Shown piece by piece: positions 1-7,669 of a DNA stretch of 39,029 nucleotides (within the stretch, counting starts at the first letter, position 1; each line of letters opens with the position of its first letter). The position numbers were made by a program, and so were the translations under genes. The DNA lies in the NCBI GenBank assembly GCA_013215565.1, contig JABSQV010000020.1, forward strand, positions 1-39,029. The letters are read 5' to 3'. The notes beneath the pieces are model-generated. The model had not been told where the DNA came from, did not search any database, and worked only from the letters and a program-made list of their open reading frames with translations. This DNA is from Myxococcales bacterium. GTDB lineage: Bacteria; Myxococcota_A; UBA9160; SZUA-336.

Positions 1-699
1 AACACGCGCAATTCCGATCTCTCCCGCAACCGGAACCAACCGTTCGCCGAGGCTGGCGGGAAGCACCGCGATCACGCGCTCCCGCAGGTCTCGCGTCGGC
101 AAGAACGACACCGCAGGACGACCGTCGCGCTCAAGCGAAAAACGCAGGTCGGGGCGCGCGAGTGCGATCCGCTCCAGCCAACGGAGCACATGGCCTCCTT
201 CCGTCGCTGGCGACTTCAGGAATTTTCTTCGCGCCGGAACCCGCTCAAAGAGTTCGGCGACCTCGACGCAGGTGCCGGCCGCACACGAGACCGAGCGCAC
301 CTCATCGATCCCGCTGCCGCTCCCTCGAAGTTCAGTGCCGACAGCATCGATCTCGCGTCGCGTGCGCATCCGCACCTGGGCCACCGATGCAATGCTCGGC
401 AGCGCCTCTCCGCGAAAGCCGAGTGTGGCGACGCGCTCAAGGTCCTGCGAAGAGCCTAACTTGCTCGTGGCATGCCGCTCAAACGCAAGTTTCGCCTCGT
501 CGCGCGCGATCCCGTAGCCATTGTCGGCCACCGCGAGCCAACGGTTGCCACCGTCAGCTAGTTGCACCTCGATACGGGTTGCTTCTGCATCGAGTGCATT
601 TTCCACCAATTCCTTTGCCACCGAGGCCGGACGGTCCACGACTTCACCGGCCGCAATCTGATTGATCAGCGCCTCGGGAAGCAGTCGAATCGGTGCCAC
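1..699 (-). CDS. mutL: DNA mismatch repair protein MutL, N-terminal part (runs off window)
   Basis: MutL couples mismatch recognition by MutS to strand incision and excision. The visible 233 codons form the GHKL ATPase domain. Near residues 15-35 are QIAAGEVVDRPASVAKELVE and NALDA, holding the general-base Glu30 and the Mg-binding Asn34. Further on are DNGYGI and GFRGEALPSI, the other ATP-lid motifs typical of MutL/HexB. The start is a GTG at 699 rather than an ATG: GGAGG lies at 705-709 with a 5-nt spacer, and the protein begins MAPIRLLPEALINQIAAGE, as MutL proteins do. The C-terminal dimerisation/endonuclease half lies left of the window, so whether it has the DQHA-type nuclease motif cannot be seen. 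It is transcribed away from the NtrC-like gene at 1067. The family assignment is very secure. Confidence 0.97.
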   Translation of the reverse strand, partial: MAPIRLLPEALINQIAAGEVVDRPASVAKELVENALDAEATRIEVQLADGGNRWLAVADNGYGIARDEAKLAFERHATSKLGSSQDLERVATLGFRGEALPSIASVAQVRMRTRREIDAVGTELRGSGSGIDEVRSVSCAAGTCVEVAELFERVPARRKFLKSPATEGGHVLRWLERIALARPDLRFSLERDGRPAVSFLPTRDLRERVIAVLPASLGERLVPVAGEIGIARV

Positions 700-1066
700 G
701 GAACCCTCCGTAAACTCGCAGCTTTCATATATAACAGTTTGCTTTATGGGCGCTTTCGGGTTTTTCCGGACAAGCCGCTGCGGCCGAATGCGGACCTCTG
801 GGAAGCTTCGGCCACGGCGGAGGGCGTCGGCCTTTACTTACTTTTTCACTAGCGCCCTGCGCGAAATTGGTGTATATTTACTGTAGTATTATCCCAACAA
901 TTAGAATAAGCGGTTCCCTCCCTATGTACCCCTATAAAACAGGAAAGGCCTTGACTTCCCTGCCGAATGAGCAATCTTTTTCCCAGGGAGGGGGGTACTA
1001 TAGCGTGTGTATTCCTCGGGGGGATCCCTCCACTCCGCGCCGAAGTCCAGCAACTTGGAGGTTCGG
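700..1066. other. AT-richer divergent intergenic region between mutL and the regulator gene
   Basis: This 367-bp stretch has no convincing gene and is visibly richer in A/T than its surroundings, especially 840-1000. It must hold the promoters of two divergent genes. Single sigma-70-like hexamers are present: TAGAAT at 902-907, TATAAA at 933-938, TTGACT at 951-956 and TACTAT at 996-1001. I do not see a pair with a good 16-18 bp spacing, and no clear -24/-12 sigma-54 element. A TTGGAGG ribosome site at 1055-1061 serves the downstream regulator. Confidence 0.5.
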
Positions 1067-2068
1067 ATGCAGGAGCGTGTGAGGGCAGTAGAACCCGGTC
1101 GGGCCGGGCATGGGCCGCGTCGACTCGTAGGCACGAGTCAGGCCGTCGAAGCTCTTTCAAAGCAGATCGCAGTTGCGGGCCGCGGCCGCTTCCCGGTCTG
1201 GATCAGCGGTGAGGACGGCGTCGACAAAGAACTGATTGCAGCGCTGATTCACGAAGCCAGCAGCTGGGCGACTGGAGAGTGCCTGTCGCTGGATGCTGCA
1301 GTTATTCCGGAACCCCTGCTCGCCCGCGAATTGTTCGGCGCCGAAGAGGGAGCGATCCCCTCGCTGCCCGCGGCGCACGAAGGCGCACTGATTCGCGCCA
1401 AGCGCGGTACCGTCCTGCTCGAAGGCACGCAGGCGCTTCCGAAGGACATTCAGGAAACCCTCACGCAGATGCTCAAGAGCGGAAGCGTCAGCAGGGTCGG
1501 AAGCATGCAGGAGACCCCGCTGGAGTCGCGCCTGATCGCCGCCGGCACAGCCGATCTGCGCGACCTGATGACGCTCGGTCGTGTGATTCCAGAATTCGCC
1601 GAACGCATGCGCTTGCTCGAGATTCAGATCCCGCCGCTCCGGGACCGGGGCGAGGACATCCTGCCGATTGCGGGAGAACTGCTCGCGGCCACGCGCTCGC
1701 GCTACCAGAACGACTACGGGAATCCCTGCCCGGTGCTGGGCTTCTCGGCCGCCGCCCTGGAGAGGCTGGTCGGCTACAGCTGGCCCGGGAACGAGCGCGA
1801 ACTGCGTGAGCAGATCTCGGGTGCGATCATGGTCGCAAAGGGAACCGACATTCAGCCCGAAGACCTGCTCTTCGGCTGGGACTCTCCGGATCGCGTTCCC
1901 CCGTTCCGCGATGCCAAGCGCGCGTTCGAGAAGGAATACGTGATTCGTATCCTGCGCATGTGCCGCGGAAACATCAGCCGGGCTGCTCGCATTGCACAGA
2001 AGGACCGAAAGGACTTCTACGACGTGATGCGGCGGAACTTCATCAACCCGAAGGACTTCCGCCGCTAG
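1067..2068 (+). CDS. Degenerate NtrC-family (sigma-54 activator-like) regulator with Fis-type HTH
   Basis: The 333-aa product has the architecture of a bacterial enhancer-binding protein without a receiver domain: an AAA+ region followed by a Fis-type helix-turn-helix (NISRAARIAQKDRKDFYDVM). The order of landmarks is preserved (GEDGVDKE, ELFGAEEGA, IPPLRDRGEDI, YSWPGNERELRE). The functional residues are not. Walker A reads GEDGVDKE instead of GESGTGKE, the sigma-54 contact loop GAFTGA is replaced by GAIPSL, and Walker B reads VLLEG instead of LFLDE. It therefore probably cannot hydrolyse ATP or open a sigma-54 promoter, and may act as a plain DNA-binding protein; this is inference. ATG at 1067 is chosen for its TTGGAGG site 5 nt upstream; a GTG at 1007 is in frame but poorly placed. 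Its TAG stop shares a CTAG with the pgi stop on the other strand. Confidence 0.85.
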   Translation: MQERVRAVEPGRAGHGPRRLVGTSQAVEALSKQIAVAGRGRFPVWISGEDGVDKELIAALIHEASSWATGECLSLDAAVIPEPLLARELFGAEEGAIPSLPAAHEGALIRAKRGTVLLEGTQALPKDIQETLTQMLKSGSVSRVGSMQETPLESRLIAAGTADLRDLMTLGRVIPEFAERMRLLEIQIPPLRDRGEDILPIAGELLAATRSRYQNDYGNPCPVLGFSAAALERLVGYSWPGNERELREQISGAIMVAKGTDIQPEDLLFGWDSPDRVPPFRDAKRAFEKEYVIRILRMCRGNISRAARIAQKDRKDFYDVMRRNFINPKDFRR

Positions 2069-3342
2069 CCCGCGCCTCGCTCGAGAATTCGCAGCGCCAC
2101 CCGCTTGCCGGCCTCCACGCCCGGCTGATCAAAGGGGTCGACCTCGTAGAGCGCGCCCGCGAGTGCGGTTTGCAGTTGCTGCAGGCCCACCAGTTGGCCG
2201 ACGCTGTCAGGCGAAATTCGCGGCAGCCGGATTTCGATCAGCGGCCGGCGCTTCTCGATCAGCGCCTCCAGCGTGCCCCGCTCCTCGGCCTCGAACACCT
2301 CGCGCAGGCTGCGACCCGCAATCGCGGCCAGCGTCGCGTCGCGCCCGATCCGCACACGCCGGGTCGAACGACCCGCAGCCACGAGCGTGTAGAGCTTGTC
2401 GTCCGGGCCCTCCGTGTAGAGCTGAAGCTGCGAGTGCTGATCGGTGGTTCCGCGTGCCACCACCGGAGTCGGACCGCGGCCACGTTTTCCGAGACTCTCC
2501 GCCCAGAGTTGCCGGAACCAGTCGCCGAGCGGGAGCAGCGCGTCAGCGTAGATCCACTCCACGTGGATCCGCCGGCCTCGGACGGTATCGTGCGCGTGAT
2601 GCAGGGCCGCCAGCGTTCCCGCGATGCCGCCGCCCGGCTCCGCGCGGCAGCGGGCCTCCATCGCGCGGGCGCCCGCAAGCACGCGGCCAACTGGAACGCC
2701 GAGCAGTGCCGGCAGCAACAGACCACTCGCAGTCAGAATCGAGAAACGGCCCGCGACGTCGTCGGGAAAGGTGAGGCGCGCGGCCCCCTCCTGGTCGGCG
2801 AATTCCCGGAGCGCTCCGGAAGCCCCGGTCGTCACCACCAGCCGCCCGCGAAGGGCGCGTGCGCCGCGGCCATCGCGGCGGCGAAAACTCTCGATCAGCG
2901 CAAACAGTTGGGCCAGGGTCTCGAGCGTGCTCCCCGACTTACTTACGACGTGAACCAGGGTGCGCCGGGGAGGCAGCATCTCGAACAGTTCGCCCAGGCT
3001 GTCGGGGTCAATGTTGTCCGGCAGGTGAAAGCGGAGTCCAGGCCTGCGGACCGTCTGGTTGTGGCGTTCCGCCAGAAGCGCGCGGCAGAGCGCCCGAGCC
3101 CCGAGTGAACTGCCCCCGATTCCGAGTTGCACCACATCGGTCAGGTCCGCGGGCCGCGCACGCACGAAGCGCCGGACCTCGCGCAGCAGGTCGGAGCGGT
3201 GAGGGACACTCAGGAAGCCGGCGGCAGGCGGCCCATCTAGCTCCGCAAGCGCGTCCCCCAGCCGCTCGCGCGCACCCGAGACGGCCGCTTCGAGCTCGGG
3301 TTCCGTCCGCGCCCGCCCGGACTCGATCTCGATACCAGCCAT
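2065..3342 (-). CDS. pgi: Glucose-6-phosphate isomerase
   Basis: The enzyme interconverts glucose 6-phosphate and fructose 6-phosphate in the cytoplasm. The 425-aa protein has the sugar-phosphate isomerase motifs: LGIGGSSLGAR around residues 73-83, VSKSGSTLET around 133-142 (the phosphate-binding serine/threonine loop), GRFSILTASG in the middle, and a later Glu and His region (WAESLGK, DQHSQLQLYTEG). It is at the short end of the family, as in many non-enterobacterial bacteria. ATG at 3342 gives a natural N-terminus. It is divergent from the nitrilase gene, with under 50 bp between the starts, and its stop overlaps the regulator's stop in a CTAG. A PPi-type phosphofructokinase, the next glycolytic step, lies about 3 kb away in a separate transcription unit. 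Confidence 0.95.
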   Translation of the reverse strand: MAGIEIESGRARTEPELEAAVSGARERLGDALAELDGPPAAGFLSVPHRSDLLREVRRFVRARPADLTDVVQLGIGGSSLGARALCRALLAERHNQTVRRPGLRFHLPDNIDPDSLGELFEMLPPRRTLVHVVSKSGSTLETLAQLFALIESFRRRDGRGARALRGRLVVTTGASGALREFADQEGAARLTFPDDVAGRFSILTASGLLLPALLGVPVGRVLAGARAMEARCRAEPGGGIAGTLAALHHAHDTVRGRRIHVEWIYADALLPLGDWFRQLWAESLGKRGRGPTPVVARGTTDQHSQLQLYTEGPDDKLYTLVAAGRSTRRVRIGRDATLAAIAGRSLREVFEAEERGTLEALIEKRRPLIEIRLPRISPDSVGQLVGLQQLQTALAGALYEVDPFDQPGVEAGKRVALRILERGAG

Positions 3343-3389
3343 GGTTCCTCCCGCGATCCCGGATGCTTTTGGTGATAACGTTTCGGCGG

Positions 3390-4196
3390 ATGCGCGCCGC
3401 CGTCGTACAGATGACCTCGACCGCCGATCTGGACCGGAACCTGGAGCGCAGCGCTCACTGGATCGAACGCGCCCGCAGCGAGGGCGCCGAGTTGGTCGCG
3501 CTGCCCGAGAACTTCGCGTTTATGCGAGACGAAGATGCCGGTCCCAGCGAGATTGCGCAGGGGCTGGAAGGTCCCGTGGTCCAGTTCCTGCGCGACCAGG
3601 CGCGCCGGCACAGCCTGATTCTGGCCGGGGGCACCTTCCCCGAGAGGATCGCGGGCGATCCGCGCCCGCACAACACCTCGGTCCTGATCGACTCCGACGG
3701 GGAACTCCGGGCCGTCTACCGCAAGATCCACCTGTTCGAGATCGACCTGCCCGAGGTCTCGTTCCGGGAGTCCAAGGGGATCTCACCCGGAAGGGACGTG
3801 GTCGTGGCCGAACTCCCCTCCGGTGGCATCGGACCCATCGGGATGTCGGTCTGCTACGACCTGCGGTTCCCGGAACTCTACCGGCAGCACGCCGAGCGCG
3901 GTGCGACGGTGCTGCTGGTCCCCTCCGCTTTCACGGTCCCGACCGGCCGTGCTCACTGGGAACTGCTGCTGCGTGCGCGGGCCGTCGAGAACCAGGCCTT
4001 CGTGGTCGCGGCTGCGCAGTTCGGCGCGCACAGCCCCCGCCGCAGCTCGTACGGGCACTCGATGATCGTGGACCCCTGGGGACGCGTACTCTGCGAGGTC
4101 CCGGACCGCGAAGGGATCGGGCTGGCCGACCTCGACCGCGGCGAACTCGACCGCATTCGGGCACGTCTCCCGGCCCTCGATCACCGCGTCCTCTGA
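3390..4196 (+). CDS. Nitrilase-superfamily amidohydrolase (Nit1/deaminated-glutathione amidase type)
   Basis: This is a carbon-nitrogen hydrolase of 268 aa, the usual length for the Nit branch. The Glu-Lys-Cys triad is visible: Glu40 in ALPENFAF, Lys112 in YRKIHLF and Cys155 in SVCYDLRFPELYR. The RKIHLFEIDLP stretch and the CYDLRFPELYR motif are characteristic of the Nit1/Nit2-like group that hydrolyses omega-amides such as deaminated glutathione, so a metabolite-repair role is likely. The substrate is inference. The start is taken as ATG 3390 (MRAAVVQM, the usual beginning of the fold); an in-frame ATG at 3363 would add nine residues, and neither has a strong ribosome site. It is followed in the same direction by small FHA and zinc-ribbon genes. 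Confidence 0.92.
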   Translation: MRAAVVQMTSTADLDRNLERSAHWIERARSEGAELVALPENFAFMRDEDAGPSEIAQGLEGPVVQFLRDQARRHSLILAGGTFPERIAGDPRPHNTSVLIDSDGELRAVYRKIHLFEIDLPEVSFRESKGISPGRDVVVAELPSGGIGPIGMSVCYDLRFPELYRQHAERGATVLLVPSAFTVPTGRAHWELLLRARAVENQAFVVAAAQFGAHSPRRSSYGHSMIVDPWGRVLCEVPDREGIGLADLDRGELDRIRARLPALDHRVL

Positions 4197-4247
4197 CCCG
4201 TCCAGGGCTCAAGCCTGACCCTGCCAGAGACCGATCCGGCGTGAAGG

Positions 4248-4559
4248 ATGCACCGAATTCGTGCGCGGCTGCTCGCCATCTGCGGCCCCGTGAAGGGAAG
4301 CGCCTGGCCGCTCGGAAATGCCGACCTGCGGATCGGTCGCGGCCGCGAGGCCGAAATCTGCCTTCCGGATGCCGCAGCAAGCCGCAACCACGCGGTGATC
4401 GGTTGCTCGGGCGGAAAATTCCAGGTCGAAGACCTCGGAAGTACAAACGGAACGCGCGTTAACGGCAAGCCGGTCCGGCAGGCGAAGCTCCTCCCGGGCG
4501 ACCAGATCCAGATCGGCCACACGGTCTTCGAGTTCCAGCCGAGCCACGACCCAATATAG
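4248..4559 (+). CDS. Small stand-alone FHA-domain protein
   Basis: The 103-aa product is essentially one forkhead-associated domain, which binds phosphothreonine peptides. The conserved surface residues are present: IGRGREAEI (Gly-Arg), the SRNHAVI motif (Ser-Arg-x-His) and LGSTNGTRVNGK (Asn-Gly-Thr with the second Asn). The domain ends at GHTVFEF. There is no kinase, secretion-system or other FHA-partner gene nearby in the window, so the ligand is unknown. It begins 51 bp after the amidase stop, on the same strand, and may be cotranscribed. The ATG at 4248 is preceded directly by GAAGG, with a spacing too short to be a good ribosome site, so initiation may depend on upstream translation. Confidence 0.85.
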   Translation: MHRIRARLLAICGPVKGSAWPLGNADLRIGRGREAEICLPDAAASRNHAVIGCSGGKFQVEDLGSTNGTRVNGKPVRQAKLLPGDQIQIGHTVFEFQPSHDPI

Positions 4560-4650
4560 GGAGAAGACTTCCCACGCGACGCCGGGAGCCGTACCGGGCG
4601 CCGTCTGAGTCCGCCGTGCACCCGGCACGTTGTTTGCTCCCCTAGCGAGC

Positions 4651-4923
4651 ATGCTGACGAGTCTGAAAAGTTACGCGCAGAAGGTGGTGTCGGGAATTCT
4701 GGACGAAGCCGATGAAGTGGAACTCGATCAGATCGCGGTCGCGGGAGCCCTCGTGGCGCGTGAAGGAGACCATTACCGGATCGAAGCCGGCGGGGACGAG
4801 TGGTCGGAGCTCGAGAGCGCGGCCGAGCGGGCCGCGGGCCGCTGTGACTGCGGAGAGCCCCTCTCCCGCCGTGAATCGACCTGGCACTGCCGCAGCTGCG
4901 GCCGAGAGTACCGCGCTCGCTGA
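4651..4923 (+). CDS. Small protein with C-terminal zinc ribbon
   Basis: This 90-aa hypothetical protein starts MLTSLKSYAQKVV. Its N-terminal two thirds is acidic (ILDEADEVELDQIAV). The C-terminus has four cysteines arranged CDC then, after about 13 residues, CRSC, followed by GREYRAR, which looks like a zinc-ribbon. The first pair is separated by one residue rather than two. ATG at 4651 is preferred over an in-frame TTG at 4630. It follows the FHA gene by 91 bp on the same strand and is convergent with the LOG-family gene. I do not recognise a named family. A regulatory or protein-interaction role is only a guess. Confidence 0.65.
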   Translation: MLTSLKSYAQKVVSGILDEADEVELDQIAVAGALVAREGDHYRIEAGGDEWSELESAAERAAGRCDCGEPLSRRESTWHCRSCGREYRAR

Positions 4924-4927
4924 GACC

Positions 4928-4945
4928 GGGGGCCATCCGGCCCTC
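4928..4945. terminator. GC hairpin between convergent genes
   Basis: A 7-bp stem (4928-4934 with 4939-4945, one G-U pair) and a 4-nt ATCC loop lie in the 39-bp gap between two convergent stop codons. There is no T-tract on either side, so it would be a non-canonical terminator at best. Confidence 0.4.
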
Positions 4946-4962
4946 GACTCGACGCGTGGCGT

Positions 4963-5649
4963 CTAGCGCTGCGAAGCCGCGACCCGGACCCGTCGCGAAT
5001 CGGGACGCGTGTGCCGACGCTGCTCCCAGGACGCCTCCACCAGGCGCACCACCTCCGAGGGCGAATCCGTCAACTGGAAGAGGTCCAGATCTGCGTCCGA
5101 GATCAGGCCCCGCGTCCGCACCTCGGAGCGAAGCCATTCGACGAGCCCGGACCAATAGTCCGAGCCGAATAGGATGACCGGAAAGTTGTCCATCTTTTCG
5201 GTCTGTTTAAGTGTCAGACACTCGAACATCTCGTCCAACGTTCCATACCCACCCGGCAAGCCGATGAACGCACACGCGTACTTCACGAACATCACCTTGC
5301 GCACGAAGAAGTAGTCGAAATTTACGACGGTATCTGCGTATCGATTCGCTTCCTGCTCCATCGGAAGCTTGATGTTGAGTCCGATCGACGGTCCGCCGCC
5401 GCGCTGGGCACCGCGGTTCGCGGCCTCCATGGCGCCCGATCCCCCACCCGTGATCACGGCGAAGCCGGCGGTCGCAAGCCGGCAGCCAAGCTCCTCTGCT
5501 TGCTGGTAGCCGGGATCCGTCTCGCACACGCGAGCACCGCCGAACACCGAGACCGCGGGAGACAGGGGGCCCAGGGTCTCGAAGCCTTCGACGAACTCGG
5601 CCATGATGCGAAAGACAGTCCAGGTGTCCTTATTGCGAAAGTCCTCCAT
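4963..5649 (-). CDS. LOG-family (TIGR00730-type) nucleotide phosphoribohydrolase
   Basis: The 228-aa protein belongs to the Rossmann-fold LOG family, which cleaves the N-glycosidic bond of nucleoside monophosphates and was historically called 'lysine decarboxylase-like'. The diagnostic motif PGGYGTLDE (consensus PGGxGTxxE) is present, as are SVFGGAR at the start of the fold and the glycine-rich ITGGGSGAMEAANRGA. ATG at 5649 is chosen because AGAGGA sits a short distance upstream and MEDFRNKDTW is a natural start. It overlaps the end of the upstream lipoprotein gene by 20 bp, so the two are probably translated from one message that also includes the phosphofructokinase. The actual nucleotide substrate (AMP, a modified base, or a damaged nucleotide) cannot be read from sequence. 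Confidence 0.92.
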   Translation of the reverse strand: MEDFRNKDTWTVFRIMAEFVEGFETLGPLSPAVSVFGGARVCETDPGYQQAEELGCRLATAGFAVITGGGSGAMEAANRGAQRGGGPSIGLNIKLPMEQEANRYADTVVNFDYFFVRKVMFVKYACAFIGLPGGYGTLDEMFECLTLKQTEKMDNFPVILFGSDYWSGLVEWLRSEVRTRGLISDADLDLFQLTDSPSEVVRLVEASWEQRRHTRPDSRRVRVAASQR

Positions 5650-6556
5650 CGGGTTCCTCTTTATCGGACGCACCGGGGGCCGGATTGATTCTGTCCGCGC
5701 AGGAAAGGCAGCGAAGACGGGTATTGTGACGAGAGCGGACAACGCTGCCTGATTCCGCCTCAAAGCGCACGCGCAACTCGACGCGGGCTTCGACCACGCG
5801 GCCCAGCTCGTCCAGGTCTGCTTCGCCCAGATGCTCGATTTCGAGGGCCCCGCGGAATCCCGCCGCCATCTCGATCCCCTGCCTCGAAAGAAAGCCGCGC
5901 CCGCGAATTCGGGCCGCCGCACGGCCGTCCGGCGCGACGCGCTCGTACTCGATCGGCAGCTCCACCCCGAGCACGTACTGACCGAGCGGCGGCAGAGGCC
6001 GGCGCCCGCTCCAATTCGAACGATCCAACCCCGCGAGTTCGGGCAGGCTCAGGAGCACCCAGTCGATCACGCGGATGCCGCCGAAGAGCGGCTGCTGAGC
6101 GCGCCAGGGCGTCCCCTCGAGCGCACCGTCCGCCTCGACCCACCACCCCCCCAGCGCCTGCGAGAGCACGTCCCCGATCCTGCCCCCGCCCGGGGCCAGG
6201 TCGTCGGGCCCGCGCACGAGCGGCTTGAGGTCGGCCGGGCCGCGGGTCGTGAGCCCGTCGGCCGAGAGCGTGAACTCGCTGCTCCCACCCGGGACCCCTT
6301 TCACGCGTGAGACGTAACGCTCGAGATACGCGACCAGCTCGAGTCGTCCGCCCGGAGCCGGCTCGGCCTCGAGCGTGAACTCGGCGCCGCGCTCGACCGT
6401 AACCGGCACGCCGTCGACATCGGTCTGGTCGTGCGCCTCGAAGCGAAAGCGCTGCCGCGGCTCCACATCGAATCCGTACGGGGCGGGCCCGGTCGAAATC
6501 CCATCTGCGCAGGCGGCGATCGAAAACAGCAGGAGCAGCGCCGACGCGCGGCTCAC
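5630..6556 (-). CDS. Hypothetical lipoprotein
   Basis: A protein of 308 aa beginning MSRASALLLLFSIAACADG, a lipoprotein signal with the modified cysteine in SIAAC. The mature part is rich in beta-like, acidic sequence (FRFEAHDQTDVDGVPVTVER) and contains no motif I can name. Near the C-terminus is CLSC, a possible redox or metal pair. GTG at 6556 is preferred to an in-frame TTG at 6568 because it starts cleanly at the signal peptide. It lies 4 bp after the phosphofructokinase stop and its own end overlaps the LOG-family gene, so it sits inside an operon. Function unknown; an envelope location is the only firm inference. Confidence 0.8.
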   Translation of the reverse strand: MSRASALLLLFSIAACADGISTGPAPYGFDVEPRQRFRFEAHDQTDVDGVPVTVERGAEFTLEAEPAPGGRLELVAYLERYVSRVKGVPGGSSEFTLSADGLTTRGPADLKPLVRGPDDLAPGGGRIGDVLSQALGGWWVEADGALEGTPWRAQQPLFGGIRVIDWVLLSLPELAGLDRSNWSGRRPLPPLGQYVLGVELPIEYERVAPDGRAAARIRGRGFLSRQGIEMAAGFRGALEIEHLGEADLDELGRVVEARVELRVRFEAESGSVVRSRHNTRLRCLSCADRINPAPGASDKEEPDGGLSQ

Positions 6557-6560
6557 ACCG

Positions 6561-7604
6561 CTACCCAAAGAAAACCTCGGACAGTTCGTACAGCTCGAGC
6601 GGCACCGCTTTGGTCTCGGCGACAGCTTCCTCGAGCGAAACGCTCACGATTGTGCCGGCCTTGAGCGCCGCCATCTGGCCGAAGGCAGCCTCGTGCACGA
6701 GCCCGCTCGCATACACCCCGTAGCGTGTGGCGAGCACGCGATCGAACGCGGTCGGCGTGCCGCCGCGCTGGATGTGACCGAGCACCGTAACGCGGGCCTC
6801 GACCCCGGTGCGGCGCTCGACCGTACGCGCAAGCTCGTGTCCCACGCCACCCAGGAGTTCGTGGCCGAACTCGTCCGTGCGTGCGGACCGGGCTTCTCCG
6901 AGTCCCCGGATGTGCGCGCCTTCAGCGACCACCAAAATCGCAAAGCCGCGCCCCGCGCGGCGCCGCTGCTCGAGCCGCTCGCAGATCTCGTCGACGCTGG
7001 TCGGACGTTCCGGAATGCAGATCACGTCGGCTCCGCCTGCGAGTCCCGCCCAGGTGGCAATCCAACCGGTGTGCCTTCCCATCACCTCGACCACCATCAG
7101 GCGTTGATGGCTTCCGGCCGTCGTCTGCAGGCGATCGATCGCCTCGGTCGCAATCGAGACCGCGGTGTCGAAACCGAAGGTGAGTTCCGTGCACGCGACA
7201 TCATTGTCGATGGTCTTGGGAACCCCGACCACGGGCCACCCGTACTCTGAGTGAAGCCGGGCCGCGACGCCGAGCGTGTCCTCGCCCCCGATCGCGATCA
7301 GTGCATCGAGTGCAAGCCGTTCCCAGTTCTCGAGCAGGCGCTCGAGCGTCTTCGGAGCCCGGAACGGATTCGTGCGCGAGGTCAGCAGCATTGTGCCCCC
7401 CTCGCGGATCATTCCACTCACGTCGTCGCGAGAGAGCGAGCGCGTGTCCGCCTCGACCAGGCCCCGCCAGCCCTCGCGAATCCCGACCACGCGGCTCCCG
7501 CGTCGTTCGCTATCGCGCACAATCGCGCGGATCACGGCATTCAGGCCTGGGCAGTCTCCGCCCCCGGTCAACACCCCCACCCGCAGACCGGCCGGATCCG
7601 ACAT
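6561..7604 (-). CDS. pfp: 6-phosphofructokinase, predicted pyrophosphate-dependent type
   Basis: This 347-aa group A phosphofructokinase phosphorylates fructose 6-phosphate at C1. Motifs in order are GVLTGGGDCPGLNA (residues 9-22), IGGEDTLG (105-112), VPKTIDND (128-135, catalytic Asp133), MGRHTGW and GHIQRGGTPTAFDR. The phosphoryl-donor determinants point to pyrophosphate: Asp109 replaces the Gly that ATP enzymes have after GG(D/E), and Lys130 replaces the Gly in the ATP-type PGTIDND. The same GGEDT and PKTIDND combination is known from actinobacterial PPi-PFKs such as that of Amycolatopsis methanolica. A PPi enzyme would be reversible and could serve glycolysis and gluconeogenesis. ATG 7604 is well placed. 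It is 65 bp downstream of the MerA-like gene and 4 bp upstream of the lipoprotein gene. Confidence 0.93.
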   Translation of the reverse strand: MSDPAGLRVGVLTGGGDCPGLNAVIRAIVRDSERRGSRVVGIREGWRGLVEADTRSLSRDDVSGMIREGGTMLLTSRTNPFRAPKTLERLLENWERLALDALIAIGGEDTLGVAARLHSEYGWPVVGVPKTIDNDVACTELTFGFDTAVSIATEAIDRLQTTAGSHQRLMVVEVMGRHTGWIATWAGLAGGADVICIPERPTSVDEICERLEQRRRAGRGFAILVVAEGAHIRGLGEARSARTDEFGHELLGGVGHELARTVERRTGVEARVTVLGHIQRGGTPTAFDRVLATRYGVYASGLVHEAAFGQMAALKAGTIVSVSLEEAVAETKAVPLELYELSEVFFG

Positions 7605-7669
7605 GGCGGCGACTCTCGCAACTCGCTGCGGGCTGTCAACCGCTCCCAGGTCCGGGAGCGACCCGGAGA

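Noticed and set aside
951..979. A sigma-70 promoter from TTGACT to AATCTT/ATCTTT
   Set aside because: The -35 is good but the -10 is weak; reported only as part of the intergenic region.
2065..2068. Overlapping stop codons of two convergent genes in CTAG
   Set aside because: It is real, but CTAG makes such overlaps easy; no special meaning is apparent.
1960..3108. A long plus-strand open frame across pgi
   Set aside because: It is a shadow of pgi, which has all isomerase motifs on the minus strand; the plus frame has no domain and an Arg/Pro-rich composition.
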